Below, piece after piece: positions 33,662-45,100 of a DNA stretch of 64,000 bases; position 1 is the stretch's first letter; every line of letters begins with the position of its first letter. Made by a program: the position numbers and the translations under genes. The stretch is taken from positions 1-64,000 of the forward strand of contig JADDOH010001570.1 of the NCBI GenBank assembly GCA_016648135.1. The letters run 5' to 3'. The DNA comes from Agrypnia vestita. Its lineage: Eukaryota; Arthropoda; Insecta; Trichoptera; Phryganeidae. The notes beneath the pieces are model-generated. The model did not search any database. It saw nothing but the letters and a program-made list of their open reading frames with translations, and had not been told where the DNA came from.

Positions 33662-34970
33662 TTTTTTTTTTAAATTTTATTTAATTTAATGTACAAATAT
33701 AGTTCTTATATATAACATATCAGATTGAACATTTTTTTAAACACTTAGTAGTCATGTAGACCTCATCAGTGAAGAGAAGCTCTTGAGTCTGATGAGGGAG
33801 CCACAGTTCTTATTCCTTGTTATAATATATAGGTACATAGTGTATACAAGTTATTTATTAATACAGTAAAAAGCTAAATTGAGAATGAAAGTATAGGAGT
33901 TATTTTGAAAAAAGCTATAAGTTAAAGAGATTTATGAATTTTAGTTTGATTTTATGAAAATTTTAATTTTTTTGATTTGCTCTGAGAGGTTACTGATGCA
34001 TCGTATCTCGATAGGTAAGTTATTATAGTAATTAATGGCTTTATAAATATAGTGATGCTGCATTTGGGTTGTTTTACATTTAGGCATTATGAATTGGTTT
34101 CCATTACTCATAAGTTTGAAATATTCCTGGTTTTCTGTAAGGTTTTTTTCTTTACATATTTTTAATATGGAAACACGCTTGAAAATATCATCTACGTTTG
34201 GTACTGGAAACAATTTATAGAGATCTTTTGTTGGAAATGTAGATTTTTTTTTCCGTATTACTTTAATGATAATCCTTTGTGATATTTTTATGTTTTTTGT
34301 TTATGTTTTTCTTATAACAACCTCCCCCCATCCGATAACACCGTATATGAGTAGAGAGTGAACAATGGCGTAATAAACATTTTTAATAATTTTTGTACTT
34401 AAAATATTTCTTAATCTAACAAATATGTAGATACATTTCCTTATTCTTTTTACTAGTTCGACGATGTATTCCACTTGAGGTGTTGATCAATGATCACACC
34501 AAGGTACTTCGTTTCGGAGGTGGAGTTGATTAATGTACAATTATTGTTAGGTAGTTTACAGTTCGTATTACATTTTTGCTCATGGATTATAATTTTGTTG
34601 TTATGTTTAGGTATTTTTTGTAGAGAAAATAATATATATGTAGTTTTTTTGGCGTTGAGTGTCAGTAGATTGCCGTCAAACCATGATTTTAGAGTATTGA
34701 TGTCTTTATTTGCTAACTCGTGAGCTAGTTTCCAGGTTGAGCCGTTTGTTATCAGTATCGTCAGCGTAAGATATTAGTAGACCATTAATATTTTGTTGAA
34801 AGATGTCATTCACATATAAAATAAATAGTAATGGCCCGAGGACCGTGCCTTGGGGGATTCCGAAATGTCTTGTTAGTGACGTGCTTAAGATATCATTTAA
34901 TTTTACTATTTGAGGTCTATCTGTTAGGTAGCTTTTAATCCAATTAAGAGATCTATCCTAGTTAAATAAA
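33662..34970 (-). mobile_element. 5'-truncated non-LTR retrotransposon inside the pogo element
   Basis: The minus strand encodes RT motif GIPQGTVLGPLLFILYVND (about 34862..34806), then ISYADDT (about 34782..34762), and a C-terminal KAINYYNNLPIEIR end (34050..34000). The 3' end is a T-run (A tail on the minus strand) at 33661..33671. Only the RT palm onward is present. Frameshifts make it inactive. Confidence 0.85.
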
Positions 34971-34999
34971 TCTTTTTTGTGTATATTTATGTCAACAGA

Positions 35000-36951
35000 A
35001 TGCCGCGACAACGCATAAGAAGTACCGCACGAGGAACTACTGACATGGAAGTGTATCGAAAAGCGGCTGAAGAGCATTTCAAAGATGGTGCAAAAGTTAG
35101 AGTCCTGGCAAGAAAATATATTGCTTGCCATGAAACATTATATAGATGTATAAAAAAAATTAAGAGCAGGAAATACTAGCGCAGTTATTAGCTACCGTTG
35201 CGTCAACCGTGTTTTTACTATTGATGAGGAAAAAAATCTACAGGACTATTTAATCGAGTGCTCTGGAGTTTATTTTGGGTTATCTCCATCTGAAGTACGT
35301 AAACTGGCTTACCAGTTGGCGATTAAAAATAAGAAAACATTTTCCGAAAAGTGGCATGACACTCAAATGGCGGGTAAAGAATGGTTGACGGGTTTTTTAA
35401 AACGACACCCGAGCCTCTCTTTAAGGTGTCCTCAAGCAAAAAGTCTGTCACGGGCCTCGAGCATAATGTGGCTAAGTTTTTTTGATAACCTTGCTGATGT
35501 AATGGATAGGTATAAATTTGAACCAAAAGATATCTGGAATTTGGATGAAACGGGGATGACCACTGTTCAAAAACCTAGCAAGATTGTAGCTCAAAAATGA
35601 ATTAAGCAAGTAGGTGCAGTAACATCAGCAGAACGTGGGAGATTAGTAACTGTTGCTGTTGCGGTTAATGCTCAAGGAGGACACATACCTCCTTTTTTGT
35701 ATTTCCATTGAAATGATACCAAGACCACATGATACGTGAAGGTCCTGTTGGTTGTGCCGGAGCTGGAAATGTTAGTGGATGGATGCAGGAAGCAGAATTT
35801 TTACTGTTTCTAGAACATTTAAAAAAACCCAAATTAAGCCAACTGTTGATAAAAATTGTTTGTTACTGCTCGACAACCATGCATCGTATATATCTATCCA
35901 AGCTCTAGATTTCAGTAAAAAAATGGAATAGTATTGCTTTCGTTTCCACCCCATTGCACACATAAACTTCAGCCTCTGGTAAAAGCATTATTTAGACCAT
36001 TCAAGAAAATGATAAACACAGCTACAGACAATTGGATGCGAAATCATCCTGGTCAAATAATGACCATCCATTACATTCCTGGGATTGTTACAGAAGCATT
36101 TCCTCTCTCTATCACTGATAGAAATGCAATTACCGGGTCTACCTGTACCGGTATAAGTCCATTTAATAGGAATATATTTACTGCTGTTGACTATGCACCA
36201 TCATCTATAACCAACCGACCTTTACAAGTGATTTGTTGACCAAATGATTTGTTGACCAGTTTTGATGCAAAGTCCTCCATCCAAGTTGATCCGGATACTC
36301 TAGTTGATGATCTTCCAACATCTAGTAACCAGCGCACAGATAGTGCCTAATGATTTGTCAAACAATTCATTCAATAATAACACATCATCGTCTGTTCAAC
36401 ATTTACAGGATCCGTTCTCTGCTGACGCTAATTCTCTGTTAACTAACTCAATTTCCGATCAAATATATAAATCGCCAGTACCAGGACCTGGTGGGCTACA
36501 ACAAACAAGTTCTTCTCAGTCGTTTAATTTCACACCTAAAGATCTCAGACCTTTACCACAAGCAAGTCCGAGGACTGTAACAAATAAAGGACGTAAAAGA
36601 CGTAAGACGGCAATATTGATGGACACGCCCGAAAAAACTGCAATTGAAGAAAAATACCAACAAAGAAATTAAACAAAGAAAATGGTTTTACACCCCGATA
36701 CTGGAAAAAACAAGAGGAAGATGATATCCACAAAAGGAAAGGGAAAAAGAAAAAAGACAAAGAAGGTAACTAAAAGCAAGGAAAATAAATCTGATGACCA
36801 AGATTGCTTCTATCTCGTTTGTTTAGAAACTTTTAGCAATAGTCGATCAAATGAGCAATGGATACAACGTATCGAATGTAAAATGTGGTCACATGCTGAA
36901 TGCGTCAATGATGATACAAACTACGTGTGGCATAATTGCGAGTCTGAATAG
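35000..36951 (+). pseudogene. pogo/Tigger DDE transposase with C-terminal PHD-like finger, broken
   Basis: Domains in order: psq-type helix-turn-helix (MPRQRIRSTARGTTDMEVYR, 35000..35179); CENP-B-type DNA-binding part (FTIDEEKNLQDYLIECSG, from about 35210); DDE domain with DETGMTTVQKP (35545..) and, after frame changes, LLLDNHAS (about 35867..) and FPPHCTHKLQPL (35943..); a Ser/Asn-rich region (36304..36672); a lysine-rich stretch; and a Cys/His cluster with IECKMWSHAECV (36871..), as in PHD fingers fused to insect Tigger-like transposases. At least three frameshifts and stops (TAG near 35177, TGA at 35598, TGA at 35709) show it is dead. Confidence 0.85.
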
Positions 36952-38396
36952 AAGACTGATATTGAATAATCTGATTAGAAAAAAGGATTATCATATAATA
37001 ATTGATCTCATTACTTAACCTAAGAATAATTTCTAACAAGGAGTTAATAATATTGATTTGTTTTCATAAAATATTTTTTTTTGAGCATTAAGAATACAAA
37101 TGTTTATTTTTGTTATCAATACAAAGTTTTGTAATAAAGAATTTGTTGATTTAATATGTCATATCACATTCATTACAAACCCCTTTATGCTGTTACTTTC
37201 GGCCTGCCAACGTGGTCGAAAGTAACTACTAACGAATTTTTTTTAAGTCTCTGTGATTCGTATGAAATACACAATAATAAGGTAAATCAAGATACTAATG
37301 TAAAGAACATAAACGGAATTTATATATAGCTATATTCATTTCATCAAAATAATAACACCTAACCAGAAACTAAGTTAAAAGTACAAAATGTTACTTTTGT
37401 ACCCGGTCTCCCCTAAGCAGTATCCAAAAAATTTGAATGCAGTTATAAAGGATTACTAATTTATAATGCAGGGAAAGTACGGACAAAATGACAGTGTTTT
37501 TATTTTGATTAATCTATTTTTAATTATAAAGGCTAGAACAGTAGTATTTTTTAATAAACATCTTTGGTTTATTATTTCCATAAGGCATAGGTTCTAAAGA
37601 AAATAGAAACGAGGATTAACAAATAATATTTCTATCAGAGATCAACCAAAAACCATTTTGTCCATAAAGTATGGGGTAAAACAACATACAAATTACGGAC
37701 TTAGTGACAAACATCATAGGAACTAACAATTAGATACAGAGTTCACTAATAACTATTTTTGTTGTCTCAGACATGTCAGCTCAAGGTGCATGAGCTCAAC
37801 GTGAACATGACACGCATCGTAACCAACTCTCACCAGGCTTGCGAAAAAGAGTAATTGCAATAAATGTATGGACAATCGTTATCCTTCTACTACGTATCAG
37901 ATATAAAGTATTTATCACCTGTGTCGTCATTTCTAACAACCGTAACATTAGCTACGTGTTCAGCACTGGTGGGACAACCCACTTGTTTACTACCGGTCGA
38001 TGCTAATACTTTAGTTCTCTAAATTGTGATGAGTCCAGATTCATCTTCATTATAAATCTTGTCCACCCCGCCGCGAGATCGCATCAATTTTGATCTTAAA
38101 TGTTGAATGAAATTTAATGCGCTCTAATAACTAATGTACTGTACGCCACTGGCTCTCTTGTCTTATTCATAAAATTCATATTACATACGAAATCAATATG
38201 TGTTACAATGTAACATAATACTTATGAAGAAATCACAAGCTACCTCTTTTTGAATAATACATAAAGCAGAGTTAAACATAACATATATTTTTATTTTATT
38301 AAAATGACAGTGCTAAGAGAACCGCATTGCACCGCGGATGTCTTTAGAGGATTTGAGATTTACTCAATTTTGAAGTTTAAATTATTTGATATCGAG

Positions 38397-39187
38397 ATGA
38401 CCATTTTCACATCCATAAGGCTTTGGTTAAAAAAACCAGCTTCCCGCTTCGCAGTTCCGGAAATACCAGGCTTCTCCCTTCCACTCCCTTCTCTGGGACT
38501 ATGGTACTGCGGCATTTGGCCGATGGGACGGACTTGGATCACCAAACTTTACATCATCATTACCGGCGCGGCCGTCATGCACACCATGGTGGGTGAAATG
38601 CTGTACTGCAAGCTGCTCTGGGGCGACATCGGGTCCATGTGTGGAACATTAAGCACCCTTATAGGTGGAATGAGGAGCATATTTCTCTGCTTTCACTTTA
38701 TATGGAGGACCGACGAACTAGCTGATCTCATGGAAACGTTTGCGGCTGAAATCTGGATATCCAGAGAAGACGATGAGGAGGTTTTCTTAGCGGCAGAGAA
38801 GCAGACAGTTTTTTTAAACGGTGTATCATTCCCAATTCTCGGGTCGATGTTTTTGAAATGTATTGTACCATATTTGACCACAATGCACTTGCCGAGAGAG
38901 GAGAAACTGTTTTCCTTCGGGATGGATTTCCCCTACCCTTACAGAAGTCCTCTTGCATACCACATAATATATGTCATCACCGTCCACGCTGGCTGGGCCT
39001 GCGTTCTGTGCATCATCGCTCATGACTCTCTGCTCAACTACATCCTCGTCTACACCTGCACACAGATCAAAAGGTTGCAGCGACAGATTATGGGCATCGC
39101 AGACGAGAGTGCGGCCAATAATGTGGAAGATGATATCATAGAAGAAGGTTTGGCAGCAGCCGTGGAAGAGCACATCAGGCTAATTGA
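38397..39187 (+). CDS. OR-2 exon 1
   Basis: 791 nt. Compared with OR-1 exon 1, 34 codons change the amino acid and about 12 are silent, including runs in the N-terminus and first hydrophobic segments. Donor GTAAGA. Confidence 0.93.
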
Positions 39188-42100
39188 GTAAGAAAACTAT
39201 CAAGAAAAAAATTTAAGAAATAAACCCATAAGAAAAGATTTTAATTGACAGTTTACAACGTATCTATTTCACTTTTACACATAATCGCCATTCAATTCTA
39301 AGCACTTTTCATAACGCTGCACCAGTTTCTTTAAACCCTCTGCATAGAAATTCCCCGCCTGGGAATTGAACCAGTTAACAACTGCACTCTTGAGTTCCTC
39401 GTCGTTTTCAAACCGTTATCCACCAAGCCCACCCCAGGTACAAAGACGGGACTATGGAGGGACTTATTTATTGTAATGACCAAACTCTTTTGATATTAAT
39501 AAGGGTTGAGAAATTTGACAAACCAATAATAACATTTAGGATTACAGTTGAATAAATAATTTAGAAAAAGAATAGCGTATGAAATATTATAAATAACTTT
39601 TTTTTGCAAATAGGTAGTTTAAATTTGTAACCATTAAATTGTCTTTATCATCTGGTCTTAATTAGTTATTCAACTCCCAAATACTTATTATGTTTTTTGC
39701 TTTTGTTAATGTCAAATGATCATTTTTGGTATAAGTTGTATCTTGATGAACGAGCCATGGCTCCGAAACACGCTGATCAACATTTCGTTGTCTCTCCGTT
39801 TGTCTGTTTGTCCGTTACTTCGTGTAACATTCGTTCGAATTCACGGCTAAAAACAAATTAAATGGCTGGAAACGAGGCTTGATCCCCGGGCCAGCAATTC
39901 CGAATCGGCCGCTCTAAGCATGTTGCTACGGCCGCCTTTCCATGGACCGCTAAAAAGATACTTATACCAGGGCTTAACAATGTCGCGAACCAATGTTCCG
40001 TCATTTTTGACGGGTTACAGCTAGTATTTCAATAAATAGTGATTTCATACAGAGTTTTTTTACTTTTCTGTTTGTATCTATAGTATCTAATTACTAATAC
40101 AATATCCGCGTTTTTTTAGATTCGTGGACCGCGTAGAAGATCTTTTCAGCCCAAACATACTTTTCCAGTTTATGGTGACTTCGTTTCTAATTTGTGTTCT
40201 TGGAGTTCAAATCCTGTTTGTAAGTTTTGGTGCACTAATTTAAAGAATACTCAGTTTATTCCAAAGTAAGCCCCTGTAATTTATAAGTATGTATGTTTAC
40301 ATAGGTACCAGATGCTCCAGTGAAGATGATAGAAACTGCCCTCTTCTTCATCACCGGTCTAGGACAGCTGTACGGCATTTGTTACTCTGGACAGCAACTC
40401 ATCGAGCGTGTGAGTGTTGCATTGATAAATCTGATAATATTCATGTCATCGTACGACAAAACTGAAACGTTTTTGAAGCGAAAAACAAAATAGTAGCATA
40501 ATAACTCGCCACTTCTCCAGAAAAAAATCATTAAACTTAATGCTAAAACTGAACGTTAGAGAATAGTTTGACATATAATCTATTTAACTTTTAATATGAG
40601 ATATTTAAAACGATATTAAAATACCTAGTATAATTATCTAGTGTAATACCTAGTATAAGGAACGACGGCAAATTATTACAGAACAGATATTTCAATATGT
40701 ACCTACCTAGTATAGGTAATTAGAAACGAAAATACAAAATAAACTATCTTCTTTCTATATTATTATTATTTTATTTTTATTTAAAATATAATAAATACCT
40801 ATAAGGTTTATGGAAAACATTTTTACATGATTCAATTTCAAAGTCATTTTTTTATAGTTGGTCGAGTTTTAGCATTTTTGTCACATCTGTTTTGAATTTG
40901 TTAGTGGTTAGTTATTTGATCTGTGTGGTAGGTCGTTGTATAGTTTTAATCCGTTGCAAATTAGGGCCGGTTGTTTCAAGTTGGATTAAAGTAAGCGTTC
41001 TTTTAAAGCATAGATTTTTACGTTCTCCACCAATCAGACGATCCGTTTTCGTAAAAATCTATGCTTTAATCGACCGCTTACTTTGATCGAATTTGAAACA
41101 ACCGGGCCTTAGTCGGGATTGTCCTGTTTTTGTTTTGGCGTGTGTTATTTATTTAATAATCATGGAAGACCAACAGCACAACAAAGAAGCATAGAAAACA
41201 TTGATATAATAAAGATGGCCAATTACAGGTCTCCACATTTATGTGATGTGTGGGTTTTGAGCCGTTCTAGTGTTGTGTTGGCGTTTTTCGTGTATTTTGT
41301 GTAATTTTATGTCCTCGTCTTGTATTTCGCCAATTGCTAGTCTGTGAATGATTTTAAGTGTTTCGATTTTTGTAATGCTTTCGATGTTTAATTGTTGTGT
41401 TATACGGTATACAGTTTCAGTTGGTGTCCGGTATTTCAGATCATAGACCATTTTTAGTGTTTTGTTTTGCTGTCGTTGGAGTCTGTTTAGGTTAGTTTTG
41501 TTTTCGGTTCCCCAGAAGGGTATCAAATATCCTATTCTTCTCTTGACGTATGCCCGGTACAACAGAATTTTTACGGTCTTCGGTGTGATTTCGTGTATTT
41601 TCTGGAATAGGCTGGTCAGTTTAGTCAGTGAGTCAATTATTTTGTCTATTTGAAAGGTCCATTATTTCATCTCCATGCATATTTTTATGTCCATTTTATG
41701 CGTTTTCCATTTAGCCTCAAAGTTAATGTAGTGACATTTTTGAGCATTTGAGGTTAGAATATTTCTTTTTGTCCATTACATTTATAATTACCTTATCTTA
41801 CTTAAATTTAAACTAAATCAAATGTACGCACTTTTCATTGCATAGTTAGTGTAATGATATTTTGTACATTTTATATTATGTAGAGAACAGACCTTCAAAG
41901 GTTTTCGTAACTTACCTTTGGGAAGGCTCCGCAAGGAACAAGTATATTTTAGTCTCAGGGTTTCTTTAATAGGTTTTTTAAAAATTTAAAAAATTATTTT
42001 AAAAAAATCAATCGGAGTGGCCAGTAATGAAACACGGAAATAGTTAAAAGAATTAACTGGTTATTTTAGAATTAAAGAGTTAATAAAAAAAAGCGGTAAA

Positions 42101-45100
42101 CATTTAAATATAGTTGATATCTCAAAAAAAGTAAAACATATAAAATTAATAATTATTCAAAAGTGGTTACAATTAACAAAATCCAACTACAAAATGACTC
42201 CAGAAACTTCGCTATCAAATCGATTCAAGTACAAAAATTACTCCATATAAAAATTATATTCTTTTCATGATATACAATTTAACACAATCACACATGATAT
42301 GAAATTTAACACAATCTACATAGACCTCTCGGATAAACAGAAATAAAATGTAAATAGTCAAAAGGGGTACATGAATTTAATTTTTAATTGATTATTTTTA
42401 CGAAGAACACTTATTGATATGCAGCAGTATATTTATGAAAAAAGTATCATCTCACAGAACGAAAATTAGGCTATGCCTTTGGTAAAAATCAAGAAATATG
42501 AAAATTCTCTGTTTGGCTAGACGAAGTTCTCAGTTATTAAGAGGACACTTATATGATAGGGTACCTGGACACTTATGTAGTTTCATCAAGGTGAAGACCC
42601 AATTGACCAGGGTAGATTTTGTGTCTTATTGTCCTGTGGTTGGTGGTGGATGAATCAATATTCAATCAAAATTCGGATTACAGGTTCCCACAATTTTCAC
42701 AGTTCTTTTAATTGACATTACATCAATCAAATATATATAGGATACTAATGAAAAATCATTTTATACAAAAGATTATTTTTAAAGATCCAACATAAAGTTT
42801 AAATAACTCTGGTACATTGTTATCAATACACTTTATACAAAAAGATTATTCTTATAGTTCCAATATAAGGTTTAAATAACTCTGGTATATTGTTATCAGA
42901 TCAAAAAAGGATATTTTTTATAACAACTCCCTGTTTGAATATACTATACTTCAATTATTAGTTAATACCTAATTCTTTCTCTACAGAATTTCTTAGATTC
43001 AGTACAAAGTAAGTGTAGAAGAAACTAAACTTGGCCGTCAAAAAAAACACATGTTTATCACACCACCGTAGAAAGTCAAAGAGGCGAGACAAAAAAAATA
43101 ATAAATGATCTCAAAAATGATGGTTGTGTCCATCGAAAGCGCTTAGACTTATATAACTCAAATTAGTTTAATAAAACGTTGTGTATAAATCATTGTGTTA
43201 AAAAAAAAAGTTGCAAGAGGATAATTTTAGGGATCTTATTGCACACTTAAAACGACGCGTATGTGAGACAGTGTCATATGTGTGAGGGCGAGTATTAAAA
43301 CTACTCATACGCCAAAGAGCAAGTCCTTGTGATCCACCTTATAGAAAAGGGCCATTTATCCAGTTCGTGGGCGTAATGAATCGACGTCACTTAGGATCAA
43401 GTGTCGTCTGACCTATATACGTAGGCTGGTGTTAATCGGTTTTAATTAAAATTTAAATTAAAATTTTAGAAATGTAATACGTTGCAGATTTTAAAAGGAT
43501 TTGGTCGGTAAAAACGATTTTGTTTGTTTTGTCACGTAGTCCATTTTTGAACACAAAATTATTGCGATATTATCCAAATTACACGAAATTCTCAAATATA
43601 CCATGACACAAGGTACCTACTAAAATTTCACTTCATAGTCTCGCATTTTCACTGCATGCTGCGTACGCGCAAAAAAAGTGTAACTTAAAAAATAAACACA
43701 GACAAAAACCATCTCTTACAGTTCTTGGCAATTTCTGTATTTTTTCAGAGCAACGAAGTGGGCGATGCAGCATACAGCTTAAACTGGTTTGATGTGAATA
43801 AAAAATTCCATATGAATGTGATAATGATCATACAACGTTCGCAGAGCCCCTTGCAAATCACCGCCTGCAAGTTCTTCAGCCTTTCCATGGAAAGCTTCAG
43901 CTCCGTGAGTATTGTTCGCAACACCTGAGTTTGAGCGGCAGACCAGCATGTGCTCTGGTACCAACCATCCCATGATTCACTTCCCGTCCACAATGCAGAC
44001 CCCTTCCGTTATTAACCAATCACAACAATTCTTATTAACGCTCATTAAAATGGATGGAAAAGATAATGTTCTCTACTTGAATTTAATTATATTTTATATT
44101 TTACTACTCGAGTTTCGAGAGTATCGGAATCTCTCATTGACATGTGAAGTATTAAACTGACCACATTCAAATACAGATTACATTTTCATAGATTAGGGGT
44201 TAATACAAATGAATTGATTACGTACTGACAAAAGAAGCATGAGTTGCTGGTAAAGAGTTGATTGTAACGGGAATATTGTGAAGAGAGGATAGAGTTGGTG
44301 AAAGTAATATTATTATTAAGGAAATTAATACCTCTTCCTATTTCTAAATTTACAAAATAATTAATATTACTACCTTAACGCGTGACAGGATGGAGAAGTT
44401 AATGTTATGTGGATTAAATAAATGGTTATTATCCATGGTATGGTTCGCGAATTCCGAAAATTATCACGAGTTATATATACAACGACGATGCTCTTTTAGT
44501 CTAATATTCTAGAAGTTTAAAAGATGTATTTACCGTTATAATCTCCGCATGAATTTTCGTAAATTCCGTTAGATTAGATTACAAATTATGAGCGCAATCC
44601 TTCAACCTAAATTCAATGTCAGATAGATTTCCATTTGGAGGATAGTTTATCGCGTGTGGTCACCAATTTAGAAAAGATAATGAAGATCTCCGATTCCAAA
44701 AAATGACGCTATTAGAGCCTCCAATCCGAATATTCGAACCTCGAATATATTCGCCTGTTTTTAAGTATTCGTTATTCGAATACTTTAAAAAGTATTAGTA
44801 AAGTATTCGCTTATATTTAATATTTTTAATATTTTTCTAAACGAAACAAAAGTTTACGAACCCTGGAAGTCATATGCAAGCATTTTCAGGTAAACGATTT
44901 TTTTCTCCAGAAGTACCGCTATCAGCCATATGGAAGTCGGATATCAAAGATGTAAACAGCGTAAATTGCCGGACATCTTTTGCATTTGCCTTTTTTTTTG
45001 AAGTTTTAAGTCTTATCTTTATGGTTTTACGTAGTAATGTAGAATAAGCACTCACGGTTAACACACTTTGTTTTGTCAACGATGGAGTCGGCTTTCTATT

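Larger units (their letters stand above)
33268..37413 (+). mobile_element. Complete pogo/Tigger element (4146 bp) with nested insertion
   Basis: Perfect inverted ends GGGGAGACCGGGTACAAAAG at 33268 and CTTTTGTACCCGGTCTCCCC at 37413, each flanked by TA. Subterminal GGTACAAAAGTAAC copies (33278, 33598, 33623, inverted at 33640 and 37388) look like transposase binding sites. It carries a broken DDE transposase and a nested non-LTR retrotransposon, and is absent from the equivalent part of unit A. Confidence 0.92.

Noticed and set aside
26653..37630. Search for OR-3-like exons 1-4 belonging to the stray last exon
   Set aside because: No open frame or motif resembling those exons was found, so no fourth receptor is called.
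42760..42898. Possible CRISPR-like direct repeats
   Set aside because: Only two imperfect copies in an insect intron with almost no spacer; an ordinary local duplication.
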